Shown: positions 16,923 to 25,617, counted from the stretch's first letter. The stretch: 64,000 nt of DNA from Brevibacillus gelatini (GCF_003710935.1 NZ_RHHS01000033.1:18494-82493), one strand, 5' to 3'. A program made the numbers and translations. Notes: generated by a model from the letters alone, not told the origin.

Positions 16923-16951
16923 TTTACAGATCATGAAGCGTCTAATAGAAT
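16923..16951 (+). promoter_or_regulatory. SigA promoter of the amidase gene
   Basis: TTTACA (16923-16928), 17-bp spacer, TAGAAT (16946-16951), about 65 bp before the start codon. Confidence 0.6.
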
Positions 16952-17017
16952 GGTGAACGTTGCGCTTGGGCTTACACCACATCACAGAACAGAACAGACA
17001 TCACGGAGGAGGTCAGG

Positions 17018-18694
17018 ATGAAAAGACGATTTTACCCTCTGCTTCTGGCGCTGCTGGTCCTGCTGCTTATCCCCGGTTGGGCGGCTGCGGCAAGTAGTGC
17101 AACTGAGGAAGCCGTCAACCTGATGATCGGTGGACAAGCAGTTACCCCGGATGTGCCACCAGTAATCAAGAGCGGGCGGACACTGGTTCCCGTGCGTGTC
17201 ATCGCAGAAGGTCTGGGCGCGGATGTCGCCTGGAACGAAGCGAAGCGGACAGCGGTGATTACACGAGGAACGACGCAGCTTTCCCTCACATTGGACTCGC
17301 GCACAGCGACGCTGAACGGCAAGCAGGTCAAGCTGGATACGCCGCCTGTTATCGCCCAGCAGCGTATGCTGCTCCCTCTGCGGTTTGTCGGGGAATCGCT
17401 CGGGATTACGGTAGGGTGGGACAACAGCTCCCGCACTGTCATTGCAAACGAAACGCCGCAAGTTACGTTGAACGGTCGTGCGCCTGAAAAAGCGATCAAG
17501 CTGTATCACGTGTCGGACACCATGTATGTGTCTGCTGATGCGGTCGCTGAGCAGGTCGGGCAAAAAGGATTTGTCTGGAATCGCCCGGAACGCGGCATGA
17601 CCATCGACAGCGAGCTTGTTCTTCCCATCGAGCAGGTAGAGGACGAGCTTGGTGGTTCCATTGTCTGGAACAAGAAAAAGAATCTGGTTGAAATCGAAAG
17701 ACTCAATCGGCTGACAGGGGTTACACAGGATGGGGATCGCGTACAGATTAATATGAAGCTGCCTGTGCAGGCAAATTCTTTTGTGCTCACCGGACCCCAT
17801 CGTATCGTGCTGGACCTCCCGCAAACTGCATTGGCAGACAATCTGGTGGAAGAGTTGAAAGCAAAAGAAGAAAACGGCAGAAGCGAAGTGTCAGAGGATC
17901 GCAAGCAAGCTGCTTCCGCTGAGGATGAGGACGATGAGCGGGATGCGGAAGAAACCGACTTCCTGGACGAGCAGCAGGCAGCAGCCAGCGAGCCAAAAGA
18001 AGAGCCGCTGATCGCCAACCTGCGGTACAGCCAGTACAGTGCTTCGCCAGAGACTGTGCGCGTCGTGATTGAGTTGAATCAGAAGAGCGAGTATAATCTG
18101 GCATATACCAAAGACGGCATTGAAGTAAAGCTGACGCCAAAGCCGAAGAAAACAGGATACCTCATTGTAATCGACGCAGGTCATGGCGGAAAAGACCCTG
18201 GTACGTTGGGAGTGGCGGGCAACCACGAAAAAGACTACAATCTGGCCGTCGCCAACAAGGTAGTCGCTTTGCTGAAGCAATATCCGGAGTTTCAAGTAGT
18301 GCCTGTGCGCACGACAGATGTGTTCTACGAACTGTCCGAGCGTGTGGCGATCGCAAATGAGCTGGAAGCGGACCTGTTTTTGTCCATTCACGCCAACGCC
18401 TTCCCGAAACCGACCACAGGCGGTACGGAAACCTTCTATTATCATGCAAACAGCAAGACATTCGCGCAAATTGTACACAAGCATTTGCAAGGGGCAACGC
18501 AGTTCCCGGATCGGGGAGTCAAGGTGAGCGGTTTTTACGTTATCAAGAACACCACAATGCCTGCTGTTTTGACAGAGACAGGCTTCCTGTCCAATCCGCA
18601 AGAAAATGCGCTGCTGACTTCACCTGCATTCCAGGACAAAATCGCGAAAGCCCTCGTTGCGGCGATCCGTGAATACTATCAGTCTTATCAGTAA
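17018..18694 (+). CDS. stalk-domain N-acetylmuramoyl-L-alanine amidase
   Basis: A 558-residue secreted cell wall hydrolase. Signal peptide (about residues 1-26); copper-amine-oxidase-like N-terminal stalk domains (TLVPVRVIAEGLGADVAW and LLPLRFVGESLGITVGW); an AMIN-type region (about residues 235-360) interrupted by a highly charged insert near 285-325; and a C-terminal Amidase_3 domain. Zinc ligands H389 (DAGHGG), E404 (HEKD) and H458 (SIHAN) and the catalytic E520 (TETGF) are all present, so the enzyme should cut the bond between muramic acid and L-alanine. AMIN domains target such enzymes to wall sites. Followed at 15 bp by the GerM-like gene, forming an operon. Confidence 0.93.
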   Translation: MKRRFYPLLLALLVLLLIPGWAAAASSATEEAVNLMIGGQAVTPDVPPVIKSGRTLVPVRVIAEGLGADVAWNEAKRTAVITRGTTQLSLTLDSRTATLNGKQVKLDTPPVIAQQRMLLPLRFVGESLGITVGWDNSSRTVIANETPQVTLNGRAPEKAIKLYHVSDTMYVSADAVAEQVGQKGFVWNRPERGMTIDSELVLPIEQVEDELGGSIVWNKKKNLVEIERLNRLTGVTQDGDRVQINMKLPVQANSFVLTGPHRIVLDLPQTALADNLVEELKAKEENGRSEVSEDRKQAASAEDEDDERDAEETDFLDEQQAAASEPKEEPLIANLRYSQYSASPETVRVVIELNQKSEYNLAYTKDGIEVKLTPKPKKTGYLIVIDAGHGGKDPGTLGVAGNHEKDYNLAVANKVVALLKQYPEFQVVPVRTTDVFYELSERVAIANELEADLFLSIHANAFPKPTTGGTETFYYHANSKTFAQIVHKHLQGATQFPDRGVKVSGFYVIKNTTMPAVLTETGFLSNPQENALLTSPAFQDKIAKALVAAIREYYQSYQ

Positions 18695-18708
18695 GGGAGG
18701 CTTTCACG

Positions 18709-19260
18709 ATGAAAAAAAGTCGGATGATCTGGGTGGCTGCTCTGGCTGTGCTGCTAATGGCCGGTTGCGGACAAAATACGGCTCCCGCACCGCAGCCTAC
18801 GGCACCTGTTGAACAACCATCTGGCGCAAACACTGACCCATCGACAGCAGAGCCGACACTGAACAAACAGGTCGTTACCGTTTACTACTCCGATAGTGAC
18901 CTGATGGAGCTGCAAGCAGAGGAACAGGAAATCACTTTTGCAGAGGACATCGAAAAGTACAAGAAAACCCTCTCGCTTCTGGAGAAGCCGACAAAAGCAG
19001 AAGCTCATTTTCCGCTTTGGAAAGACTTCCACTATCATGACGTCACATTTGCGGATGGCACGCTGACGATTGATGCGGACAGCAAAAACCAGTACAACCT
19101 GGGTTCAAGCGGCGAAGGGATGGCGCTGGATGCGTTGAAGAAAACCTTCTTCCAGTTCCCGGAGGTAAAGCAAATCGTCATTCTGGAGGACGGCAAAAAA
19201 GCCGAATCGTTGATGGGGCATGTTGATGTTTCGGAGCCATTGACGCGGGACAACGAATAG
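18709..19260 (+). CDS. GerM-domain lipoprotein
   Basis: A 183-residue lipoprotein with lipobox LLMAGC (C20), a Pro/Thr-rich linker to about residue 60, and one GerMN domain (VVTVYYSDSDLMELQAEEQ ... VKQIVILEDGKKAESLMGH). GerM domains are found in spore assembly and germination proteins and in wall-associated lipoproteins. It is the second gene after the amidase, so a role in wall or cortex remodelling is plausible. B. subtilis GerM has two such domains; this protein has one, so it is a relative rather than an orthologue. Confidence 0.8.
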   Translation: MKKSRMIWVAALAVLLMAGCGQNTAPAPQPTAPVEQPSGANTDPSTAEPTLNKQVVTVYYSDSDLMELQAEEQEITFAEDIEKYKKTLSLLEKPTKAEAHFPLWKDFHYHDVTFADGTLTIDADSKNQYNLGSSGEGMALDALKKTFFQFPEVKQIVILEDGKKAESLMGHVDVSEPLTRDNE

Positions 19261-19322
19261 CTTTGCCTCACGATTCACGAAAGGGGGGCGGGTATCCGCC
19301 TCGCTACTTTCCAGCAAAAAAC

Positions 19323-19370
19323 AAAAAAGTTGGACGGGAAACATTGTTTTCCTGCCCAACTTTTTTTGTT
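19323..19370 (+). terminator. terminator / palindromic repeat copy A
   Basis: AAAGTTGGACGGGAA pairs with TTCCTGCCCAACTTT around CATTGTT, with A-run before and T-run after, so it can end transcription both ways. It is nearly identical to the palindrome at 21423. Confidence 0.88.
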
Positions 19371-19414
19371 TTCCCCATTTTTCTAAGGGCGGTTTTTTAG
19401 GGGATTGCTGTATA

Positions 19415-19753
19415 GTGAATATTGTCCTTATTTGTAAAAAAAAGGGGGCGTTATTCATAGGAGCGATAAGGTGTGAGCAGGACGTTTCAGCCCCTCGCCA
19501 GGTCAAAGGAACGTCCATAGGAGGAAAAGTTTCCACTCCTATCAATAAATGTATCACGCAATCTTTAGAGCAGGAAGGGGGAGATTTTCAGGAAACAGAC
19601 GATCTACTCAAAACTGTAGAACACTTGCGTGAGCAGCTGGTTCGACTGTTTTTGGAAAAGGGTGATTTTTTGCACGATGAGGTTGTGTCGCTCAGTCAGC
19701 AGTTGGATACATACCTCTTGCAAATTCAGATGAAAATGATGCAAAAACCATAG
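19415..19753 (+). CDS. Spo0E-like aspartyl-phosphate phosphatase
   Basis: The C-terminal half (LLKTVEHLREQLVRLFLEKG ... EVVSLSQQLDTYL) carries the two-helix Spo0E signature with the SQxLD motif; such proteins remove phosphate from Spo0A~P and delay sporulation. The first 55 or so residues of the open frame are unlike the family, which is typically 50-85 residues. The GTG at 19415 has no good ribosome site, and no in-frame ATG or GTG lies close to the AGGAGG (19519) or GGAAGGGGGA (19572) elements, so the true start is unresolved and may be a rare codon. Confidence 0.65.
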   Translation: MNIVLICKKKGALFIGAIRCEQDVSAPRQVKGTSIGGKVSTPINKCITQSLEQEGGDFQETDDLLKTVEHLREQLVRLFLEKGDFLHDEVVSLSQQLDTYLLQIQMKMMQKP

Positions 19754-19831
19754 TTTTCTCCATGTACGCAAATAAGCCCTCGGTTGGGAGTCTCAGATTA
19801 CGTCCAGCATGTCCGCGTTGTTAATACAAGA

Positions 19832-19860
19832 TTGAGGAAAAGATTTACTATATATATAAA
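19832..19860 (+). promoter_or_regulatory. promoter of the HTH/TPR regulator
   Basis: TTGAGG (19832-19837), 17 bp, TATAAA (19855-19860) in a very AT-rich tract, 48 bp before the start codon. Confidence 0.55.
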
Positions 19861-19907
19861 AAATTGTAAAATATAGATAGGATTATTTTAAGGAAAGGGG
19901 GAGTTTC

Positions 19908-21230
19908 ATGGAGCTACAAGAGACCATGCAGCGGTCGTTGCGGTCTGAGATTCAAAAAAGCTTGAAGGAGAACGGGTATACACTTAGCAAACTCAGTGAA
20001 TTGAGCGGTATTGGCACGGGACATTTGAGTGAGATGCTAAATAACAATCCGTCGCGTGCCATTACAGTGAACCAGTTGGATGCGATGGCCAAGGCTTTTG
20101 GACATGCTCCTGGATGGCTGTATGAATTGTATCCGGAAGAGTGTTTATCCGAAGGGAAAATTTCACGTCCGCGATTAGTACCGTATTTGGTTCGGTGTGC
20201 AGAGATCGGGCGGGAGGATTGTATTAAAGCGATTGTTTCTAACCTGCTAGAGAATCCCAAAAACACTTCGATTCTCTTTTCTGTGGCAGAACAGTTATTT
20301 CAGAGCGGCAAACAGAAGGAGTCGGTGCTTTTTTATGAGTTGGTCATTGATAACGAGAAAGATAGTTATTCCGACCAATTTGTGATGAGTCAATACCGAT
20401 TATTTCGGGCGGTGCAAGGAACAAATACTGAAGAAAACTGGAAGGCTGTTATTCGTTTTGATTCGTATTGGAAACGACTTCCCGAGAATGTCCAACTGGA
20501 TGCGCTGTTACAGTTAGCAAACGTATGTTTCATGATGTGCAGGTGGAAAGATGTCGAGAAATATGCTGATGAGTTACGGAATTTAGCCACGATCGTCTAC
20601 GAAAACGAATTGCGTAGACGGACAAGCTCTAAAGCTAATGATTTACCCAAAACGGAACGTCATTTAGTTGTGTACTATGGGCAAGGATTTCTTCTCAAGG
20701 CGGCAGCGTTGAAAAAACAACGGCTGTATGAAGAGGCTAAGAAGTATATACAAGGTTATGCTGATTTAGGATGGTTTGAGTTTCTTGATGAGACGGGAAA
20801 ACAAGAGGTAGAAAAGTTTCGAGTTTGGGCAAAAATTAATTCATATACCCTTGATATGCTGTTGGGCAATTACGAAATTTTACCTGAGTGTATAAACTTC
20901 CTTGCTGATTATCCAGAAGAAATATTTCCTGCATTAGTAACGATCATGGAATGTGCAAACAAATACGGATTTTGTATTGATGAGGTATTAGAGCGTTTTT
21001 CAGAATATACCAGCTACAGGGAAGATGACCTTAACGGATTAAGTGCTAGCCGACATTTCCGTTTTCGCTATCAGAAAGCGATTTATGAACTCCAAAGAGA
21101 GAGATTTGCTATCGGGATTGACGAAACTTTACGTTGTCTTGCTTTAGCCGATAAAATGAAACTGTATATCCCGGCCCATCATGTGACTCGTGTGATTGAC
21201 GAGATGATTGAGGCCATTCCAGACAAGTAA
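19908..21230 (+). CDS. XRE-type HTH regulator with a TPR-like sensor region
   Basis: A 440-residue protein. Residues about 10-70 form an XRE/Cro helix-turn-helix (LKENGYTLSKLSELSGIGTG, SEMLNNNPSRAITVNQLDAM). The remaining 370 residues are helical with tetratricopeptide character (paired helices with LLQLANVCFMMCRWKDVEKY and LKAAALKKQRLYEEAKKYIQ). HTH plus TPR is the build of RRNPP quorum sensors, but the partner peptide and targets are unknown. Base composition is clearly more AT-rich than the flanking genes, with codons such as TTA, ATA and AGA. ATG behind AAAGGGGGAG. Monocistronic. Confidence 0.82.
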   Translation: MELQETMQRSLRSEIQKSLKENGYTLSKLSELSGIGTGHLSEMLNNNPSRAITVNQLDAMAKAFGHAPGWLYELYPEECLSEGKISRPRLVPYLVRCAEIGREDCIKAIVSNLLENPKNTSILFSVAEQLFQSGKQKESVLFYELVIDNEKDSYSDQFVMSQYRLFRAVQGTNTEENWKAVIRFDSYWKRLPENVQLDALLQLANVCFMMCRWKDVEKYADELRNLATIVYENELRRRTSSKANDLPKTERHLVVYYGQGFLLKAAALKKQRLYEEAKKYIQGYADLGWFEFLDETGKQEVEKFRVWAKINSYTLDMLLGNYEILPECINFLADYPEEIFPALVTIMECANKYGFCIDEVLERFSEYTSYREDDLNGLSASRHFRFRYQKAIYELQRERFAIGIDETLRCLALADKMKLYIPAHHVTRVIDEMIEAIPDK

Positions 21231-21311
21231 AATGGCCAACTGAAACTGGGGTACAAAGTATAACTGGCGAAGGAAAACCAGTTCTTTTATTCTACAGTCT
21301 GCACCAACGCT

Positions 21312-21419
21312 CTACGGATACGCAGTTTCATCCTCCATTCGGAGTGTAGCAGCGGCTTTTTTGCCTACCAAAACAGTGATTGCCGATGCGGTAATGGCAG
21401 CGAAGAGAATGACTCCCAA
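21312..21419 (-). CDS. possible small hydrophobic peptide
   Basis: A 35-residue frame from a TTG: one hydrophobic stretch (GVILFAAITASAITVLVG), then a basic turn (GKKAAATLR) and an acidic tail ending DETAYP. Codon choice resembles genes here, but there is no clear ribosome site and the frame stays open upstream through the palindrome at 21423, so it could be the remnant C-terminus of a lost gene. It lies directly downstream of the HTH/TPR regulator on the opposite strand. I do not recognise it. Confidence 0.25.
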   Translation of the reverse strand: MGVILFAAITASAITVLVGKKAAATLRMEDETAYP

Positions 21420-21422
21420 AAG

Positions 21423-21470
21423 AAAAAGTTGGGCGGAAAAACATTGCTTTTCCCGCCCAACTTTTTTCTT
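21423..21470 (+). terminator. terminator / palindromic repeat copy B
   Basis: AAAAGTTGGGCGG pairs with CCGCCCAACTTTT, loop containing ACATTGC, flanked by A-run and T-run. Aligned with copy A at 19323 it differs at only about six positions, including in the loop, which is unexpected for unrelated terminators. Confidence 0.85.
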
Positions 21471-21554
21471 TTTGGAGAGGCAGCCGCGGCATCTTCTTTG
21501 CTGTTAACAGCCCGCTTTCATTTCATCCAGAATTGACCCCATCTTTAAAAAAGC

Positions 21555-21597
21555 TTAACAATCGCAAAACAATCCAACAACATTCGGTCTGTATAGT
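21555..21597 (+). promoter_or_regulatory. PhoP box and promoter of pstS
   Basis: Three hexamers with 11-bp periodicity, TTAACA (21555-21560), AAAACA (21566-21571) and ACAACA (21577-21582), match the TTAACA direct repeats bound by PhoP. They take the place of a -35 box in front of TATAGT (21592-21597). This is the layout of PhoP-activated pst promoters in Bacillus, so phosphate starvation should induce the operon. Confidence 0.8.
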
Positions 21598-21652
21598 TTG
21601 TACTTGTAAGAAACAAAAACAAACCGAACCTGTTAAGGAGGATTTTCATCCA

Positions 21653-22600
21653 ATGAAAAAACTCGGCAAACTGTTTATGGCGCTGACATTTGCAGGAGCA
21701 CTGCTCGCCGGATGCGGCAGCAACAGTGCGGCTCCATCCCAACAAACAGCGCAACAACCGGCGCAGCAACAATCAGCTACTCCAGCTCCGGAAAGCAACT
21801 CTGGTTCGACAACAACATCCGGTGAACCGATCACAGCAGTTGGTTCTACCGCTTTGCAGCCTCTGGTCGAGCAAGCGGCCAAAGACTTTATGGCGAAAAA
21901 TCAAGGTGTACAAATCCAGGTACAAGGCGGAGGAAGCGGAACAGGGCTGAGCCAGGTAGCAAGCGGCGCAGCAACAATCGGCAACTCTGATATTTTTGCA
22001 GAAGAGAAAAAAGGCATTCCGGCAAACGAGCTGGTTGACCATAAAGTAGCCGTTGTCGGAATGGCAGCAGCCGTTAGTCCGCAAGTAAAAGTAGACAACC
22101 TGACCAAACAGCAACTGATCGACATCTTCACTGGAAAAATCACCAACTGGAAAGAAGTTGGCGGCGATGACATGAAAATCACGCTGGTGAACCGCCCGAA
22201 ATCTTCCGGTACGCGTGCAACATTCAGCAAATTCGCACTGGACGGAAAAGAAGAAGCAGAAGGCATCACAGAAGATTCTTCCGGTACTGTCCGCAAAATC
22301 ATTGCCGAGACACCGGGCGCAATCGGCTATCTGGCTCTGTCCTACTTCAATGACTCCGTAAAAGCATTGAAACTGGATGGCGTGGAAGCAAACGCAGAAA
22401 ACATCGCAACGAACAAATACCCAGTGTGGGCATATGAGCACATGTACACAAAAGGCGAGCCTACTGGCAGCGCAAAAGCTTTCCTGGATTTCGTCCTGTC
22501 GGAAGAAGTGCAAAAGAAGACCGTTACCGATCTGGGCTTCTTGCCGATCACAGACATGAAAGTAGAGCGCGACGCTGAAGGGAAAGTAACACAAAAATAA
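21653..22600 (+). CDS. pstS: phosphate-binding lipoprotein PstS
   Basis: A 315-residue phosphate-binding lipoprotein. Lipobox LLAGC with C21; a Gln/Ser/Pro-rich linker; then the binding domain with ITAVGSTALQPLVE, GGGSGTGLSQVASG and RPKSSGTRATF, which hold the phosphate-contacting Ser, Thr and Arg. The ATG at 21653 follows AAGGAGGA; the frame is open upstream but the signal peptide fixes this start. It precedes pstC with a partial terminator between them, which would leave PstS more abundant than the transporter. Confidence 0.96.
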   Translation: MKKLGKLFMALTFAGALLAGCGSNSAAPSQQTAQQPAQQQSATPAPESNSGSTTTSGEPITAVGSTALQPLVEQAAKDFMAKNQGVQIQVQGGGSGTGLSQVASGAATIGNSDIFAEEKKGIPANELVDHKVAVVGMAAAVSPQVKVDNLTKQQLIDIFTGKITNWKEVGGDDMKITLVNRPKSSGTRATFSKFALDGKEEAEGITEDSSGTVRKIIAETPGAIGYLALSYFNDSVKALKLDGVEANAENIATNKYPVWAYEHMYTKGEPTGSAKAFLDFVLSEEVQKKTVTDLGFLPITDMKVERDAEGKVTQK

Positions 22601-22624
22601 GATACGCACGGGTCAACAGCAAAA

Positions 22625-22657
22625 TAGAGGGGTGGGGGGGCCTTACCCCTCATTTTG
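22625..22657 (+). terminator. attenuating hairpin between pstS and pstC
   Basis: GAGGGGT pairs with ACCCCTC, followed by ATTTTGCTT. The weak T-run suggests partial read-through into pstC. Confidence 0.6.
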
Positions 22658-22694
22658 CTTGCGCGAAAGCCGTTTTCTTTCTAGGAGGGAGAAC

Positions 22695-23642
22695 ATGAAC
22701 CATCGGATTGAAGGGGTCGGGACAAATCGCCAATCGCTGATTGCGCGAAAAATGCTGACATATAACAAACGGCAATTTACAGAGAACATGACGGGGCGAA
22801 CGATTGCCATGCTCTGTGCGGCCTTGCTGGTTATCGTTGTTTTGTCGATAACGTACTTCATCGCTTCCAAAGGGTTGTCCACCTTTTTTGTCGACGGCGT
22901 CAGTATCAGCGAATTTTTAACACAGGTGAAATGGGACCCGGAGGGCGAGCCCGCACTCTACGGTGTGTTCCCATTCATTCTCGGATCGTTTTTGGTAACG
23001 GCTTTGGCTGCGGTGATCGCGGCACCGCTCGGGATCGGGGCGGCGATTTTCATGACGGAAATCTTCCCCGGCTTCGGCAAAAAAGTGTTGAAGCCGGTGA
23101 TCGAGCTTTTGGTTGGCATTCCATCGGTAGTGTACGGATATGTAGGTCTGACGCTTTTGGTTCCTTTTATTCGCGAACAGTTTGACGTTCTTGGCTTCAG
23201 TCTTTTGGCAGGGGGACTGGTGCTTGCCTTGATGATTTTGCCGACGATCACCAGCGTGGCGACAGATGCTATTGAGGCAGTACCGCAAGACTTGCGCAAC
23301 GCATCTCTCGCTTTGGGCGCCACACGCTGGCAGACGATCTGGAATGTGGTGCTGCATTCTGCGCTTCCAGGCTGCCTGACCGCGGTCGTATTGGGGATGG
23401 CCCGCGCCTTTGGCGAAGCGCTCGCTGTGCAGATGGTCATCGGGAACACGACGAAGCTTCCGGGCAGTCTGTTGGATCCGATCAGTACATTGACAAGCGG
23501 CATCACGCTGAACATGGGGAACACCATTCAGGGAACACCGTACAACAATGCGCTCTGGTCCATGGCGCTTCTGCTGCTTCTGATGTCGTTCGTCTTTATT
23601 ATGATCTTGCGCTTTTTGGGCAGAAAGAGGCTGGTGAAGTAG
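22695..23642 (+). CDS. pstC: phosphate ABC transporter permease PstC
   Basis: A 315-residue membrane protein with about six helices. The permease loop DLRNASLALGATRWQTIWNV couples it to PstB. FMTEIFPGFGKKVLKPVIEL and GIPSVVYGYVGL are typical PstC segments. The start is the ATG at 22695 behind CTAGGAGGG. Its TAG stop is directly followed by the pstA ATG. Confidence 0.95.
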   Translation: MNHRIEGVGTNRQSLIARKMLTYNKRQFTENMTGRTIAMLCAALLVIVVLSITYFIASKGLSTFFVDGVSISEFLTQVKWDPEGEPALYGVFPFILGSFLVTALAAVIAAPLGIGAAIFMTEIFPGFGKKVLKPVIELLVGIPSVVYGYVGLTLLVPFIREQFDVLGFSLLAGGLVLALMILPTITSVATDAIEAVPQDLRNASLALGATRWQTIWNVVLHSALPGCLTAVVLGMARAFGEALAVQMVIGNTTKLPGSLLDPISTLTSGITLNMGNTIQGTPYNNALWSMALLLLLMSFVFIMILRFLGRKRLVK

Positions 23643-24533
23643 ATGAGAGCGAGACTGATGGATCGCGTTGCTACGATTGTTTTGACGTTGATTGCCGTTT
23701 TGATTGTCGGTACGCTCATTGGCTTGCTTGGCTTCATTTTGACGCAAGGCTGGCACAAGCTGAATCTCGACTTTTTGACCTCGCCGCCCGACATCGTCAA
23801 CGCAGGGGGCGGGATTGGTCCGCAGTTGTTCAACTCGATTTATTTGCTGGTTTTGACCATGCTGATCGCCTTGCCGATTGGCATCGGAGCAGGCATTTAT
23901 ATGGCGGAATACGCGCCGGATAACAAGTTTACACAGTTTATTCGCATGAGTATAGAAGTGCTGTCTTCCTTGCCGTCCATCGTCGTTGGCTTGTTTGGCT
24001 TGCTCGTCTTCGTCAACATGACAGGCTGGGGCTACACGCTGTTCTCCGGCGCTCTTGCGCTGACCGTCTTCAACCTGCCGCTGCTCGTGCGTGTGACAGA
24101 GGATGCGCTGCGCAACGTGCCGCGCAGCCAAAAAGAAGCGAGTCTGGCGCTTGGCATCACCAAGTGGCGGACAATTGTCTCCGTCATCCTTCCGGCGGCC
24201 TTGCCTGGGATCATTACCGGGGCGATTCTCGCATCCGGCCGTGTCTTCGGGGAAGCGGCTGCCTTGCTGTTTACCGCAGGGATGTCTTCACCAAACCTGA
24301 ACTTTGCGGATTTCTCACTGAATAGCCCGACTTCGCCGCTGAATCCGTTCCGCCCGGCCGAGACGCTGGCCGTGCATATCTGGAAAGTGAACAGTGAGGG
24401 GCTTGTGCCAGACGCGCGCGACGTGGCGGATGGCGCTGCCGCCGTGCTGATTATTGCCGTGCTGCTCTTTAATGTCTCGGCCCGCTGGTTCGGGACGTGG
24501 GTGTACAAAAAGATGACGTCAGGTTCCAACTAA
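23643..24533 (+). CDS. pstA: phosphate ABC transporter permease PstA
   Basis: A 296-residue partner permease with about six membrane helices. Landmarks: GIYMAEYAPDNKFTQFIRMS, LSSLPSIVVGLFGL, and the coupling loop SQKEASLALGITKWRTIVSV. It abuts pstC with no gap and is followed at 15 bp by pstB, so pstC-pstA-pstB form one translationally linked unit. Confidence 0.96.
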   Translation: MRARLMDRVATIVLTLIAVLIVGTLIGLLGFILTQGWHKLNLDFLTSPPDIVNAGGGIGPQLFNSIYLLVLTMLIALPIGIGAGIYMAEYAPDNKFTQFIRMSIEVLSSLPSIVVGLFGLLVFVNMTGWGYTLFSGALALTVFNLPLLVRVTEDALRNVPRSQKEASLALGITKWRTIVSVILPAALPGIITGAILASGRVFGEAAALLFTAGMSSPNLNFADFSLNSPTSPLNPFRPAETLAVHIWKVNSEGLVPDARDVADGAAAVLIIAVLLFNVSARWFGTWVYKKMTSGSN

Positions 24534-24548
24534 GGAGAGGTGATCGCC

Positions 24549-25322
24549 ATGTCCGTACTCACCATGCAAGATACGATTATTAAGACGAACAATGTCTCGG
24601 TATACTACGGGGAAAAGCAAGCGGTAAAAAATATTTCGATGGACATTGAACGAAACTCGGTCACGGCCTTTATCGGGCCGTCCGGCTGTGGAAAATCAAC
24701 GCTGTTGCGCAGCCTGAACCGGATGAACGATCTCGTGCCTTCTTGCCGCGTCACAGGCTCCATCGTCGTCGACGGTATCGACATCAATAGCGAGCAGGTC
24801 AACATCGAGAGCTTGCGGCAAATCGTCGGAATGGTGTTTCAACGCGCCAATCCGTTTTTTAAATCCATCTATGAAAATATCGCCTTCGCTCCGCGCTTTC
24901 ACGGAATGACGGACCGCCGCGAGCTGGATGAGCTGGTGGAGACAAGCTTGCGCAAAGCGGCGCTGTGGGACGAAGTGAAAGACCGTCTGCGCGATTCGGC
25001 GCTCTCCTTGTCAGGCGGGCAGCAGCAGCGGCTGTGCATTGCACGGGCTATCGCCATGCAGCCGACGATTTTGCTGCTGGACGAACCGGCTTCCGCGCTC
25101 GACCCGATTTCGACGATGAAGATTGAAGAACTGGTCATGCAATTGAAGGAAGAGTATACCATCGTGATCGTGACACACAACTTGCATCAGGCTGCCCGCA
25201 TCTCGGACAAAACGGCGTTCTTTTTGCTCGGGGAGCTGATTGAGATGGACGAGACAGGGAAAATTTTCACCTCGCCGGAAAATGACAAGACCGAAGCGTA
25301 TATTAGTGGGCGTTTTGGTTGA
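24549..25322 (+). CDS. pstB: phosphate ABC transporter ATPase PstB (copy 1)
   Basis: A 257-residue ATPase. Walker A GPSGCGKS at residues 43-50, signature LSGGQQQR, Walker B ILLLDE and the H-loop in [13 protein letters not shown] are intact. The Q-loop region reads [12 protein letters not shown], where PstB proteins usually have PNPFPKSI, as copy 2 does (HPNPFPKSI). Walker B is followed by PASALDP rather than PTSALDP. The start is the ATG at 24549 behind AAGGAGAGGTG; the upstream in-frame GTG overlaps the ribosome site. Last gene of pstSCAB, ended by the terminator at 25334. Confidence 0.94.
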   Translation: MSVLTMQDTIIKTNNVSVYYGEKQAVKNISMDIERNSVTAFIGPSGCGKSTLLRSLNRMNDLVPSCRVTGSIVVDGIDINSEQVNIESLRQIVGMVFQRANPFFKSIYENIAFAPRFHGMTDRRELDELVETSLRKAALWDEVKDRLRDSALSLSGGQQQRLCIARAIAMQPTILLLDEPASALDPISTMKIEELVMQLKEEYTIVIVTHNLHQAARISDKTAFFLLGELIEMDETGKIFTSPENDKTEAYISGRFG

Positions 25323-25333
25323 ACTGCACATGT

Positions 25334-25378
25334 AAAAGCCTTCCGTTGCGTTCACCGCGCAAGGAAGGCTTTTTGACT
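25334..25378 (+). terminator. terminator of pstSCAB
   Basis: AAAAGCCTTCC pairs with GGAAGGCTTTT around an inner TTGCG/CGCAA-like stem. A-run and T-run make it usable from both sides; the convergent small gene ends at 25395. Confidence 0.9.
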
Positions 25379-25394
25379 TTTAACAAGGCTTCAC

Positions 25395-25604
25395 CTAATC
25401 CATATACTCAGCTTCTGGGTAATAGCGTTTAATAATATCCATGGCTGTATTCTCGTTACGAGCGTGGATAAATCTTGCATAGATTTCAGTTCCATCAGTG
25501 AGTTCGTCGTCATTGAGTTCAAAAGTATGCAAAATTCTCACAAACTGAACCTTAATGGAAACACCATATGCGTTCAAGTATTCATGCTCACCTTTTTTGG
25601 GCAT
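25395..25604 (-). CDS. small hypothetical protein downstream of the chemoreceptor
   Basis: Sixty-nine residues, soluble and acidic at the C-terminus (KRYYPEAEYMD), with a region IYARFIHARNENTAMDIIKR. The ATG lies 13 bp after the chemoreceptor stop with AAGGGCAGG before it, so it is probably co-transcribed. The whole frame has protein-like composition and no competing frame. I do not recognise it; a partner or regulator of the receptor is only a guess from position. Confidence 0.5.
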   Translation of the reverse strand: MPKKGEHEYLNAYGVSIKVQFVRILHTFELNDDELTDGTEIYARFIHARNENTAMDIIKRYYPEAEYMD

Positions 25605-25617
25605 CCTGCCCTTTCTT

